From: JAOTZA01 sp965224065
GTDB taxonomy: Bacteria; Acidobacteriota; Thermoanaerobaculia; Multivoradales; JAHEKO01
Direction of reading: 5' to 3'
Length of the DNA: 64,000 bases
Assembly (NCBI GenBank): GCA_965224065.1
Contig: CBDCYF010000005.1
Span: 310,001 to 374,000, forward strand
Positions 19,410-31,500 of this stretch are shown one piece after another. The notes beneath the pieces were generated by a model. That model had not been told where the DNA came from. It made no database searches and was given only the letters and a program-made list of their open reading frames with translations. The position numbers were made by a program, and so were the translations under genes. Every line of letters begins with the position of its first letter. The stretch's first letter is position 1.

Positions 19410-20576
19410 CTACTCCTCTGGGAACAAAAAGCCCTTTTCTTGGGCTCTTTCTCGAATGGTCCGGCGCAACACTTGATCAAACGAGCGCGATGGCGCCGCG
19501 TTATACCCGGCGGCCGCGAGCTTCTCTGAGATCGTACGCTGCCGCTCGATCCCGAGCGCAGCGATGCGGAGGCGCAACTCGTCCCGGAGCTCGCGCATCT
19601 CGTCCACAAAAATTTGCCGCTCTTCGGCGGTCATGCCGCGCAAGCTCCTGGGAAGCTCGCGTTCATCCAGGGTCGCCAGATCGACACGGCCAGCCTGGAC
19701 CGCGTCCACCAGGTCCCAGTTCGAAGCGAACAGCGGCGTGGCCTTGGTCTGCGCGCGGGTCGCGGCCACTGCCGGACCCAGGCGGCGCGCGTTGTCGTCC
19801 TGCTTGGCACGGCTCTTCTTGCGCGCCTTGCCCTCCTTGCCAAGGGGGACATAAGTGTCATTCAAAAGGGCACCCAGCTCGGCCAGCTCGCCGTCGACAG
19901 GAGAGGACTCCACCCACACCGGGCCCCGATGGTCAATGGCCGCGAACTCGCCCTGGGCCAGCTCGGCCATCTCTCTCCAGCTTGAGGCGTCACGGTGTTC
20001 GGGCCTGCCACAGAAAACGGCGCTCAGCACGATCCCTTCGCTCCGGGCCGCCTCGCTCATCCTTCGAAAATCGAAGTCGTCGTCTTGATCCGCCGGCTCG
20101 TTGCCGGCGACAAAAAGGAACCGCAGCGCCTGGCTGGAATCGGACCAACTCAGCTCCTCGATGGCCGTTTTGATCACCCGGCCGACGTATTCTTCGGCGC
20201 CCCGGCTCCTGAGGGCGAACAGCCGCTCGGAGATGAGGTCGAGGTCGGCGGTCAGGTCGCTTTCGACCCGCACCCAGCCCGAGGCCGGAGTCCCGGTTTG
20301 ATTCCCGTAGGTGAGCAGGGCCACCCGCAGACTCGGGGTCGGCTCGGCCGTGGCCAGATCGTTGATGACCTCCCAGAGCTTGACCCTGGCCGAATCGATC
20401 AGCGGCTTCATGGTACCGCTGACATCGAGGGCGATCACCAGGTCAATCGGTTCCCCGGGCTCCTCGTACGAAGCCAGGCCCATAGGGGAAACGAAGGGCG
20501 CCAGGCTAAGGGTGCCGGCGATCGCCAGGACGATTGGCAGCCGGCTGCGCGGAGAAGTGCGAAACATCAGGGTCAT
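19410..20576 (-). CDS. Secreted von Willebrand factor type A domain protein
   Basis: A 388-residue exported protein. The N-terminal signal sequence (LPIVLAIAGTLSLAPFVSP) is followed by a vWA domain from about residue 45, with the metal-ion-dependent adhesion site DVSGT, then LRVALLTYGNQTG and LRFLFVAGNEPADQ. The C-terminal ~130 residues are charged and helical (EERQIFVDEMRELRDELRLR). vWA domains bind protein ligands through a divalent metal, and here the partner is unknown. The start at ATG 20576 was chosen to begin just before the signal peptide; ATG 20567 is equally possible. It sits between the exosortase and the selenoprotein gene, in the same direction. Confidence 0.88.
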   Translation of the reverse strand: MTLMFRTSPRSRLPIVLAIAGTLSLAPFVSPMGLASYEEPGEPIDLVIALDVSGTMKPLIDSARVKLWEVINDLATAEPTPSLRVALLTYGNQTGTPASGWVRVESDLTADLDLISERLFALRSRGAEEYVGRVIKTAIEELSWSDSSQALRFLFVAGNEPADQDDDFDFRRMSEAARSEGIVLSAVFCGRPEHRDASSWREMAELAQGEFAAIDHRGPVWVESSPVDGELAELGALLNDTYVPLGKEGKARKKSRAKQDDNARRLGPAVAATRAQTKATPLFASNWDLVDAVQAGRVDLATLDERELPRSLRGMTAEERQIFVDEMRELRDELRLRIAALGIERQRTISEKLAAAGYNAAPSRSFDQVLRRTIRERAQEKGFLFPEE

Positions 20577-20649
20577 TTTTGGGCTGTGTCCTTCCGACGG
20601 TGCGAATCGTCCGCTTTCCCCATGTATACGCACGGGCGACGCGCGTTGC

Positions 20650-22128
20650 CTACTCTACAACAGCAATTTCCGGGGTCCGTCCCACGTGACCGGCCTCTGC
20701 GGGCTCTTTGGGTCCGAGCGACCTCGACAGACTCGGCCCCACAAAGCCCCAGAAAATCAAGGGCGGCAAGAGGAGTGAGACAGCCCGGATCAGGGCCACC
20801 GGTGGAGCCCACGTCGTGTGCACGGCGAGCTCTCCGACACCGACGATCAGCACCATCTGCGAGACCAGCAAGGCGGCCAGACCTCTCACACCCCAAGGGA
20901 CTTTCCGGGCGCCTGAGCTGCGGCCGACCAAGGCCAGCCAAAGGGCCAGCCAGAAGCCGATCTGAAACGGTGGCAGGAACGCCAGTGCGCCCTGGTCGTC
21001 CACCCAGGCGTGTCCCAGGTGGCTCGTCTCGCTCAGCCTGCGGGCTGCGGGCCACAGCCAGATGCGGCCGAGAAAGCCGGCCGCGACGGCCGCGCCCAGC
21101 CCTCCCACCAGGGGAACGATCGACGCACCGACTCGCGCCCAGAGACTCCCCCCCGGCAGCTTGCGTTGCGCGAGCCAGCCCACAATCAGTGCTGCAGCAA
21201 GCACCTGGTAGAAGGCGTGGATCGCGGTGAAGTGGGACCCCACAAGCCCGCCCGGGAGTGCCAAAACCAGAAGCCTGGCGATTCCCAAGAAGAAAAAGAG
21301 GGGGAGGGCGGACAGTGCCCAGATCGCCTTGCGGGTCGGCGTGGGAGGCAGCACAAGGGTGGCCGCCAGGTAAACGGGCGCCAGCGGTGTCACCAGACAG
21401 GACTGGGTCACGATGTAGCTGCCGTGCTCGGTCCGCAGGACGTTGTGGGTCACCTCCGCGGCCACTCCGACCCCGTTCATCAGCAGACCCGCGATAGCCG
21501 CCGCCCAGCGAGCGGCCGCCAGCACCGTCGCGCTGCTCATCCACGTCGAGTACCCGAGGTAAAACACCAGAACCAGAAGGCCCATCAACCCCAGAAACAT
21601 CCGACCCCTGCGGGTGGCAAAGGTGGCTCGCGCCGATGGCCCCAGCGCCGGCGAACGGCCCCCGGCCGAACTGCGGAGAGACGCCCCCATCCAGGTGAAA
21701 ACATAGCCCGCGGCCGCCACGATCAGCACCGCCGGCCAGACATAGATGTGCAGGCGCTCGAAGAGCTCGCGGCGATCGACCACCAGGGAAAGGCTGCCAA
21801 TACGAATCGTATTGAGAACTAAAATCAGGGCCAATCCCAGCGCGCATCCGGCGAGTCGCTTACGCCAGGAGACCGGGAAAGCCATGACTGCGCCAACCAC
21901 GAGGGCCATCGGGTCCGCACCGGTACAGCTCAAGCCGACTACGACCGAATTGGGCTCCGTTCCGGCCAGCGCGCAGGCGATCCGGCCCTGGAAGCCGGCA
22001 AATGGCAGTAGAAAATGGTTCTGGACCCACGGGAGGCGGACGAGCGCGAAGAGGGCCAGGACCCAGACCGCCGCTTGGACCATGAAAGCCGAGACGCCGT
22101 TGGTGGACCGCGAGCCGCTAATAGGCAT
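20650..22128 (-). CDS. Tandem exosortase-family membrane protein (two catalytic triads)
   Basis: A 492-residue multi-pass membrane protein of the exosortase/archaeosortase family, transpeptidases that cleave C-terminal sorting signals such as PEP-CTERM. Two complete Cys-Arg-His triads are present. Cys68 (GLSCTGAD), Arg109 (LNTIRIGSL) and His127 (LHIYVWP) form the first; Cys244 (TQSCLVTP), Arg285 (GIARLLVL) and His304 (IHAFYQVL) form the second. Spacings (41/18 and 41/19) match, indicating internal duplication and fusion. Further helices lie C-terminal to the second domain. The start codon overlaps the 14-bp palindrome at 22127-22140. It heads the - strand operon and is divergent from the giant secreted protein. 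Confidence 0.85.
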   Translation of the reverse strand: MPISGSRSTNGVSAFMVQAAVWVLALFALVRLPWVQNHFLLPFAGFQGRIACALAGTEPNSVVVGLSCTGADPMALVVGAVMAFPVSWRKRLAGCALGLALILVLNTIRIGSLSLVVDRRELFERLHIYVWPAVLIVAAAGYVFTWMGASLRSSAGGRSPALGPSARATFATRRGRMFLGLMGLLVLVFYLGYSTWMSSATVLAAARWAAAIAGLLMNGVGVAAEVTHNVLRTEHGSYIVTQSCLVTPLAPVYLAATLVLPPTPTRKAIWALSALPLFFFLGIARLLVLALPGGLVGSHFTAIHAFYQVLAAALIVGWLAQRKLPGGSLWARVGASIVPLVGGLGAAVAAGFLGRIWLWPAARRLSETSHLGHAWVDDQGALAFLPPFQIGFWLALWLALVGRSSGARKVPWGVRGLAALLVSQMVLIVGVGELAVHTTWAPPVALIRAVSLLLPPLIFWGFVGPSLSRSLGPKEPAEAGHVGRTPEIAVVE

Positions 22129-22140
22129 CTATCGATAGAT
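22127..22140. promoter_or_regulatory. 14-bp perfect palindrome over exosortase start
   Basis: ATCTATCGATAGAT overlaps the start codon of the exosortase gene on the - strand. It could be an operator for a dimeric regulator or an mRNA hairpin that masks initiation. No regulator gene is adjacent. Confidence 0.3.
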
Positions 22141-22447
22141 CGATTTGACTCGCTCCGTTGCCGAGCCTAGACTCGCGATCATACTCTGAACCACTCGGGG
22201 AAAAGGAGGCCTCCGGGGGGAAGTGGAGAAGCAGTATCAGGTGAGCCGTGGGGTTGCGGCTCGATTCGCAAGAGGCGGGTATATGACCCGGTCGGGCGTT
22301 CCTCGTGGAGGAGGCCGCTGCTCATAGCCAGCTTTCAATGCATTCCTGACGGCTTCTTGACGCCCTCTGTGGTCCTATCGGACCCGACAGGGGACTTTAG
22401 AAGGCCTCGTGTGAGAACGGCCGCCTGACTTCAGGCGTTTTTCGTAG
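22141..22447. other. Divergent intergenic region between exosortase and giant gene 1
   Basis: No gene is seen. It holds a 10-bp palindrome GGAGGCCTCC at 22205-22214 and the terminator-like hairpin at 22422-22442. The promoter of the - strand exosortase operon must lie here but was not resolved. Confidence 0.5.
22422..22442 (+). terminator. Intrinsic terminator-like hairpin upstream of giant gene 1 promoter
   Basis: CGCCTG-ACTT-CAGGCG followed by five T residues. It lies just upstream of the predicted promoter, so it would insulate the giant gene from + strand read-through rather than attenuate it. Confidence 0.5.
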
Positions 22448-22476
22448 TTGAATTTTTTTGGACAATGGTTTTGTAT
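22448..22476 (+). promoter_or_regulatory. Candidate promoter for giant gene 1
   Basis: TTGAAT (22448-22453), 17-nt spacer, TTGTAT (22471-22476), in a locally AT-rich stretch. This would give a leader of about 40 nt before ATG 22524. The match to sigma70 consensus is moderate. Confidence 0.4.
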
Positions 22477-22523
22477 CGAGGCCGGAACCTCCGGTCTATA
22501 TGTGCGCTCGCAAGGGGGTTGTG

Positions 22524-25500
22524 ATGCGTGAGACGGCTGAGAAACCCAACTGTCACTGTACGTGTGCGCTTTCCGCGTTTTTGTGTCCTGACCCTCGAGG
22601 CCGGTCACAGCGCGGTCGCTTGAGTACCGGCTCCATGGGCCTGGTGAAAGCCCTGGGAGTGGGGCTGGCTCTGGCGTTGGTGACTCTGGCGGGCGCCCCG
22701 GCGGTCCATGCGCAGGCCTGTAACTCAGACCTGACCGCTATTTTCAATGGCATCGGTCTCAACCTGACATCGCCCCCTGCACAGGTTCAGATCGCCATCG
22801 ACAATGATTCGGTGTTCGATCAGTTTTTCCCCGCCGTCTATTTCCGACCCAATTGTCTGTCGGTCGACTCGACCAAGCCGGCGTCCGACGACGCATCGTG
22901 TGCGCTCGACAACGGGCTGGGTGGGTTCGCCCGCCCGTTTGCTTTGGATGAGCTAAGCGTCACGCACGATTGTCCGGGGGTCACGGACGATTTCGACCTG
23001 GTTTTGGACCCAGAGGGGCTGCGCACGATCGAGTTTTTCCCCAACGGGGTCATCCTGCCACCGCTGTCATCCTGCACCATTAGCTTCGATCTTCTGATCG
23101 ACAACTTCCCCGACGGCTTCATCCCCCCCGACCAGGGGGACACCACCGTCCTCCAGATCGCCGGTCAAGAGGGCGAGTGCCTCAACGAAGGCGAGCCGGG
23201 CACATCGGGGAATCTGAAATCGTCCTCGGTGGATACCGGTGGTACCTCGTTTGCGCAGCAGACCTGCGGGGCAGCGGTTGACAAACAGGTGTCGTGTGAC
23301 GGCGGCGCGACCTGGCATGACGTTGCGGGGGTCGACGACGCTGACGGTCTGCAGGCGGCTGGCTGTACTGGTTGGGGCGGTTCCAGCCCTCCGGAGGTAA
23401 AGGTTCGGTACGTCGCGACGAACCTCTCGGCCAACAACAACACTTCGGGCAACGCACTGGAGAACTGCACCTTGGTGGATTCGAACGGCTTGGTGCCGGG
23501 GGCGCCACCGATCGGCACGCTGGGTGACGGTTTTGACGGGTTTATCGGCTTTGGGGCCGGTGGGACGGCGGCGCTGCAGTGCTCGGACGAGTTTGCACAG
23601 ATGGAGCCGAACACGGCGACCCTGGTTTGCGAATGCCCGGCGGATTCCGGCGGTCCGCAGGTTCAAGTGACGGTGACGGACCAGGCGGAGATCGAATGTC
23701 AGGAGCCGGCGATTCAGGTAGTCAAGTCTTGCGAGGTGGATCCTGAGTTTGGCGGTCCGTATGAGTACTTCGTCAGCGTGGCGAACCCGGTGAATCCGAG
23801 CGGGGCGAGCCTGCAGAACTGTGTGATCTCGGATCCGGGGGCTTCGTGCGATGGTCAGTCGATTCCCGGCGTGCTGGCTCCAGGCGAAAGCTCCGCGGAT
23901 GTCTCGTGTATCAGCGACTCGGACGTCAACACCGCCACCGTGACGTGCGAGATCGTCGACGCGTTTGACGAGCAAGGTCAGCCAAAGACCATCAGCGACG
24001 AGGCGACGGCGGAGTGCTGCGCGGTGCAGATCGACAAGCGGATCTCCTGCTCCGGCGGCGGACCCGGTACCTATTTCGACAAGGGGTTCGATGACGGAGT
24101 GGCCGACGGCTGTGTCGGTTGGCTAGGCGACTCCGAAATGATGGTGGCCTATGTCGCCCGAACGACGAAGAATGTCAGTTGCACGATCACCGATTCGAAT
24201 CCTCTGGTTCCGGACCCGGAAACAACGTTCGAGTTCGGCCCGGGCGGCAACGTGATCCTGCATTTTTCGCCGCTTCTGGAGTGCAGCGAGGAGCTTTTGG
24301 AAGGCGAGCCGGACACCGCGACCCTGAGTTGTGAGTGCGTAGACCTGGCCGAGACATTCGCAGAGGACAGCGATACAGCGACGATCATCGACTGCCAGGA
24401 ACCGCCTGTGCTGGGCCTGGACAAACAGTGTGAACCGGGATTCAATTCGCAGTCGGGCCTGTTCGAGTACACGTTGACGATCAGCAACGACGCGGTCGCG
24501 GGCGCCGCTAACCTGGTCAACTGCGTGGTCAGCGATCAGGACGCCTCCTGCGACGGCGCCGTGGTCGCTGGGCCGATCGCACCGGGCTCCAACACGGCGG
24601 TTCAGTGCGATAGCTCGGAGATCACCAACGAGGCATCGGTGACGTGCGAGATCGAGGGCGCCTTTGACGGCCAGGGGAACCCTAAGACGGTCGAGAACGA
24701 GAGCAATGTCGCCCAGTGCGATGTCGAATGCCGGGAGGTGAGGGTCGACAAGCAGATTTCTTGCGACGGCGGCGTTACCTGGGTGGACACCGGTTTTGGC
24801 GATGCTCAGCCGGGCGACGACGATCCGACCGGTAACGGTGTCGTGGGCTGCACGGGCTGGTTCGATCCCGCGGATCCGAGCGTCGGTCAGGAGATCAAGG
24901 TCCGGTATCTGGTCGACGCACCGGGCGATGGAACTCTGGAGAACTGCACGCTGACGGATTCGAACCCGGCCATCCCCGCGGCGCCTCTTATCGGCGATCT
25001 GCCCCCGGACTTCAACGGCGTGGTGTTTGAGACCCCGCTGCTCGAGTGCTCGGCGGTGCTGCCGGGTGAGCCCGACACGGCGACCTTGAGCTGTGACTGT
25101 CCGCTGGGAGCCGATCCGTCGGTCTCTACCGACACCGATCAGGCGACGCTCAACGGTTGTGAAGAGCCTTCGTTGGAGGTTTCGAAGTCCTGCGAGGTGG
25201 ATCCTGAGTTTGGCGGTCCGTACGAGTACTTCGTCACGGCGACAAACCCGGCGAACGCCAACGGGGCGAGCCTTCAGAACTGTGTGATCAGTGACCCGGG
25301 GGCTTCGTGCGATGGCCAGTCGATTCCTGGCGTGCTCGCTCCCGGCGAAAGCTCCGCGGATGTCTCGTGTATCAGCGATTCGGACGTCAACACGGCGACG
25401 GTGACGTGCGAGATCGTGGGTGCGTTCGACGCTCAGGGTCAACCGAAGACGATCAGCAACGAGGCGACGGCGGAGTGCTGCGCGGTGCAGATCGACAAGC

Positions 25501-28500
25501 GGGTCTCGTGCACGGGCGGTGGTCCGGGCACGTATCTGGACCGTGGTTTCGAGGACGGTGTGATCGAGGGTTGCACGGGTTGGTTGGGCGACTCGGAGAT
25601 CATGATGGCGTATGTGGCGCGCACGACGAAGAACGTCAGCTGCACGCTGACGGACTCGAACCCGTTGATCCCGGACCCGAATACGACGTTCGAGTTCGGT
25701 CCGGGCGGGAACGTGATCATTCACTACTCGCCGCTTCTGGAGTGCACTGAGGAGCTGTTGGAAGGGGAGCCGGACACGGCGACGCTGAGCTGTGAGTGTG
25801 TGGATCAGCCGGAGCAGACGGCCAGCGACGACGACACGGCGACGATCAACGGTTGCGAGGAGCCGGCGCTGGAGGTGGTCAAGGAGTGCACGGCGTCTCA
25901 GGACGCTCAGGGCAACTACACCTACGAGGTGTCGTTTGAGAACCCGGCAAACGCCAACGGTGCGACGCTTGCGAACTGCGTGGTTTCGGATCCTGGTGCT
26001 TCGTGCGACGGGGAGACGTTTGCGGGTCCGTTTGCTCCGGGTCAGGGAGACACGACGACGTGCACGAGCACGAGCTCGTCGAACACGGCGACGGTGACGT
26101 GCGACATCGTGGGTTCGAACCCGCGGGGCGGTCCACCGAAGACGGTGTCGAGTGAGGACACGGGAGAGTGCATCGAGCTGGACAAGCAGGTTTCCTGCGA
26201 CGGCGGCTTGACGTGGCACGACGTGACGGGTTCGGACGATGCGGACGGGTTCCAGACGGAGGGCTGCACGGGTTGGTTCGACCCGTCGGATCCGTCGGTG
26301 GGCCAGGAGATCAAGTTCCGCTACATCGCGCGTCCGGGCGGCGACGTGACGGACTGCGTGTTGACGGACTCGAACGGTGTGGTGATCGGTGCTCCGATCC
26401 AGATCGGGGATCTGGTGGGTGGTTCGGATGACGTGATCTACGAGACGGATCTGTTGGAGTGCAACGAGCAGCTGCTCAACGGTGAGCCGAACACCGGGAC
26501 CTTGACGTGCACGGGCAGTAGTGGAGAGACGGTGTCGGATGACGACACGGCGACGGTCGAAGGCTGTCTCGAGCCTTCGTTGGAGGTTTCGAAGTCCTGC
26601 GAGGTGGATCCTGAGTTTGGCGGTCCGTACGAGTACTTCGTCACGGCGACAAACCCGGCGAACGCCAACGGGGCGAGCCTTCAGAACTGTGTGATCAGTG
26701 ACCCGGGGGCCTCGTGCGATGGTCAGTCGATTCCTGGGATTCTGGCTCCGGGTGAGAGCTCGGCGGAGGTTTCCTGCGTCAGCGATTCGGACGTCAACAC
26801 GGCGACGGTGACGTGCGAGATCGTGGGTGCGTTCGACGCTCAGGGTCAACCGAAGACGATCAGCAACGAGGCGACGGCGGAGTGCTGCGCGGTGCAGATC
26901 GACAAGCGGGTCTCGTGCACGGGCGGTGGTCCGGGCACGTATCTGGACCGTGGTTTCGAGGACGGTGTGATCGAGGGTTGCACGGGTTGGTTGGGCGACT
27001 CGGAGATCATGATGGCGTATGTGGCGCGCACGACGAAGAACGTCAGCTGCACGCTGACGGACTCGAACCCGTTGATTCCGGACCCGGACACGACGTTCGA
27101 GTTCGGTCCGGGCGGGAACGTGATCATTCACTTCTCTCCGCTTCTGGAGTGCACCGAGGAGCTGTTGGAAGGGGAGCCGGACACGGCGACGCTGAGCTGT
27201 GAGTGTGTGGATCAGCCGGAGCAGACGGCCAGTGACGACGACACGGCGACGATCAACGGTTGCGAGGAGCCGGCGCTGGAGGTGGTCAAGGAGTGCACGG
27301 CGTCTCAGGACGCTCAGGGCAACTACACCTACGAGGTGTCGTTTGAGAACCCGGCAAACGCCAACGGTGCGACGCTTGCGAACTGTGTGCTCTCGGATCC
27401 TGGTGCTTCGTGCGACGGGGAGACGTTTGCGGGTCCGTTTGCTCCGGGTCAGGGAGATACGACGACGTGCACGAGCACGAGCTCGTCGAACACGGCGACG
27501 GTGACGTGCGACATCGTGGGTTCGAACCCGCGGGGCGGTCCACCGAAGACGGTGTCGAGTGAGGACACGGGAGAGTGCATCGAGCTGGACAAGCAGGTTT
27601 CCTGCGACGGCGGTTTGACGTGGCACGACGTGACGGGTTCGGACGATGCGGACGGGTTCCAGACGGAGGGCTGCACGGGTTGGTTCGACCCGTCGGATCC
27701 GTCGGTGGGCCAGGAGATCAAGTTCCGCTACATCGCGCGTCCGGGCGGCGACGTGACGGACTGCGTGTTGACGGACTCGAACGGTGTGGTGATCGGTGCT
27801 CCGATCCAGATCGGGGATCTGGTGGGTGGTTCGGATGACGTGATCTACGAGACGGATCTGTTGGAGTGCAACGAGCAGCTGCTCAACGGTGAGCCGAACA
27901 CGGGTACCTTGACGTGTACGGGTAGCGGTGGGGAGACGGTCTCGGACAGCGACACGGCGACGGTGGAGGGCTGCCTCGAGCCGGCGCTGGAGGTGGCGAA
28001 GGAGTGCACGGCGTCTCAGGACGCTCAGGGCAACTACACCTATGAGGTGTCGTTTGAGAACCCGGCGAACGCCAACGGTGCGACGCTTGCGAACTGTGTG
28101 ATCTCGGATCCTGGTGCTTCGTGCGACGGGGAGACGTTTGCGGGTCCGTTTGCTCCGGGTCAGGGAGACACGACGACGTGCACGAGCACGAGCTCGTCGA
28201 ACACGGCGACGGTGACGTGCGACATCGTGGATGCGTTTGACGCTCAGGGTCAGCCGAAGACGGTGTCGAGTGAGGACACGGCGGAGTGCATCGAGCTGGA
28301 CAAGCAGGTTTCCTGCGACGGCGGTTTGACGTGGCACGACGTGACGGGTTCGGACGATGCGGACGGGTTCCAGACGGAGGGCTGCACGGGTTGGTTCGAC
28401 CCGTCGGATCCGTCGGTGGGCCAGGAGATCAAGTTCCGCTACATCGCGCGTCCGGGCGGCGACGTGACGGACTGCGTGTTGACGGACTCGAACGGTGTGG

Positions 28501-31500
28501 TGATCGGTGCTCCGATCCAGATCGGGGATCTGGTGGGTGGTTCGGATGACGTGATCTACGAGACGGATCTGTTGGAGTGCAACGAGCAGCTGCTCAACGG
28601 TGAGCCGAACACGGGTACCTTGACGTGTACGGGTAGCGGTGGGGAGACGGTCTCGGACAGCGACACGGCGACGGTGGAGGGCTGCCTCGAGCCGGCGCTG
28701 GAGGTGGCGAAGGAGTGCACGGCGTCTCAGGACGCTCAGGGCAACTACACCTACGAGGTGTCGTTTGAGAACCCGGCGAACGCCAACGGTGCGACGCTTG
28801 CGAACTGCGTGGTTTCGGATCCTGGTGCTTCGTGCGACGGGGAGACGTTTGCGGGTCCGTTTGCTCCGGGTCAGGGAGACACGACGACGTGCACGAGCAC
28901 GAGCTCGTCGAACACGGCGACGGTGACGTGCGACATCGTGGATGCGTTTGACGCTCAGGGTCAGCCGAAGACGGTGACGGACGAGGACACGGCGGAGTGC
29001 ATCGAGCTGGACAAGCAGGTTTCCTGCGACGGCGGTTTGACGTGGCACGACGTGACGGGTTCGGACGATGCGGACGGGTTCCAGACGGAGGGCTGCACGG
29101 GTTGGTTCGACCCGTCGGATCCGTCGGTGGGCCAGGAGATCAAGTTCCGCTACATCGCGCGTCCGGGCGGCGACGTGACGGACTGCGTGTTGACGGACTC
29201 GAACGGTGTGGTGATCGGTGCTCCGATCCAGATCGGGGATCTGGTGGGTGGTTCGGATGACGTGATCTACGAGACGGATCTGTTGGAGTGCAACGAGCAG
29301 CTGCTCAACGGTGAGCCGAACACGGGTACCTTGACGTGTACGGGTAGCGGTGGGGAGACGGTCTCGGACAGCGACACGGCGACGGTGGAGGGTTGCCTCG
29401 AGCCGGCGCTGGAGGTGGCGAAGGAGTGCACGGCGTCTCAGGACGCTCAGGGCAACTACACCTACGAGGTGTCGTTTGAGAACCCGGCGAACGCCAACGG
29501 TGCGACGCTTGCGAACTGTGTGATCTCGGATCCTGGTGCTTCGTGCGACGGGGAGACGTTTGCGGGTCCGTTTGCTCCGGGTCAGGGAGACACGACGACG
29601 TGCACGAGCACGAGCTCGTCGAACACGGCGACGGTGACGTGCGACATCGTGGATGCGTTTGACGCTCAGGGTCAGCCGAAGACGGTGACGGACGAGGACA
29701 CGGCGGAGTGCATCGAGCTGGACAAGCAGGTTTCCTGCGACGGCGGTTTGACGTGGCACGACGTGACGGGTTCGGACGATGCGGACGGGTTCCAGACGGA
29801 GGGCTGCACGGGTTGGTTCGATCCGTCGGATCCGTCGGTCGGTCAGGAGATCAAGTTCCGCTACATTGCGCGTCCGGGCGGCGACGTGACGGACTGCGTG
29901 TTGACGGACTCGAACGGTGTGGTGATCGGTGCTCCGATCCAGATCGGGGATCTGGTGGGTGGTTCGGATGACGTGATCTACGAGACGGATCTTCTGGAGT
30001 GCAACGAGCAGCTGCTCAACGGTGAGCCGAACACGGGTACCTTGACGTGTACGGGTAGCGGTGGGGAGACGGTCTCGGACAGCGACACGGCGACGGTGGA
30101 GGGCTGCCTCGAGCCGGCGCTGGAGGTGGCGAAGGAGTGCACGGCGTCTCAGGACGCTCAGGGCAACTACACCTATGAGGTGTCGTTTGAGAACCCGGCG
30201 AACGCCAACGGTGCGACGCTTGCGAACTGCGTGGTTTCGGATCCTGGTGCTTCGTGCGACGGGGAGACGTTTGCGGGTCCGTTTGCTCCGGGTCAGGGAG
30301 ACACGACGACGTGCACGAGCACGAGCTCGTCGAACACGGCGACGGTGACGTGCGACATCGTGGATGCGTTTGACGCTCAGGGTCAGCCGAAGACGGTGAC
30401 GGACGAGGACACGGCGGAGTGCATCGAGCTGGACAAGCAGGTTTCCTGCGACGGCGGTTTGACGTGGCACGACGTGACGGGTTCGGACGATGCGGACGGG
30501 TTCCAGACGGAGGGCTGCACGGGTTGGTTCGATCCGTCGGATCCGTCGGTCGGTCAGGAGATCAAGTTCCGCTACATTGCGCGTCCGGGCGGCGACGTGA
30601 CGGACTGCGTGTTGACGGACTCGAACGGTGTGGTGATCGGTGCTCCGATCCAGATCGGGGATCTGGTGGGTGGTTCGGATGACGTGATCTACGAGACGGA
30701 TCTTCTGGAGTGCAACGAGCAGCTGCTCAACGGTGAGCCGAACACGGGTACCTTGACGTGTACGGGTAGCGGTGGGGAGACGGTCTCGGACAGCGACACG
30801 GCGACGGTGGAGGGCTGCCTCGAGCCGGCGCTGGAGGTGGCGAAGGAGTGCACGGCGTCTCAGGACGCTCAGGGCAACTACACCTATGAGGTGTCGTTTG
30901 AGAACCCGGCGAACGCCAACGGTGCGACGCTTGCGAACTGCGTGGTTTCGGATCCTGGTGCTTCGTGCGACGGGGAGACGTTTGCGGGTCCGTTTGCTCC
31001 GGGTCAGGGAGACACGACGACGTGCACGAGCACGAGCTCGTCGAACACGGCGACGGTGACGTGCGACATCGTGGATGCGTTTGACGCTCAGGGTCAGCCG
31101 AAGACGGTGACGGACGAGGACACGGCGGAGTGCATCGAGCTGGACAAGCAGGTTTCCTGCGACGGCGGTTTGACGTGGCACGACGTGACGGGTTCGGACG
31201 ATGCGGACGGGTTCCAGACGGAGGGCTGCACGGGTTGGTTCGACCCGTCGGATCCGTCGGTGGGCCAGGAGATCAAGTTCCGCTACATTGCGCGTCCGGG
31301 CGGCGACGTGACGGACTGCGTGTTGACGGACTCGAACGGTGTGGTGATCGGTGCTCCGATCCAGATCGGGGATCTGGTGGGTGGTTCGGATGACGTGATC
31401 TACGAGACGGATCTTCTGGAGTGCAACGAGCAGCTGCTCAACGGTGAGCCGAACACGGGTACCTTGACGTGTACGGGTAGCGGTGGGGAGACGGTCTCGG

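Noticed and set aside
19004..19609. Overlapping - strand ORF of 201 codons across the selenoprotein and vWA genes
   Set aside because: Arg/Ser-rich, no motifs, fully covered by two supported genes in another frame.
22141..22523. Riboswitch (for example c-di-GMP) in the leader of giant gene 1
   Set aside because: No conserved riboswitch core was found, and the hairpin with T-run lies upstream of the predicted promoter.
22458..22523. Earlier TTG start of giant gene 1
   Set aside because: It overlaps the predicted promoter; ATG 22524 has AAGGGGG at good spacing, and gene 2 starts with the same arrangement.
24123..31181. Very long antisense open frame (over 2,300 codons) opposite giant gene 1, and a similar one at 31659-35840
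   Set aside because: They are Arg/His-rich shadows of the repeat array; one stop-free antisense frame is simply multiplied by the 711-bp repeats. No ribosome-binding site, signal or family match, while the + strand frame has a signal peptide and domains.
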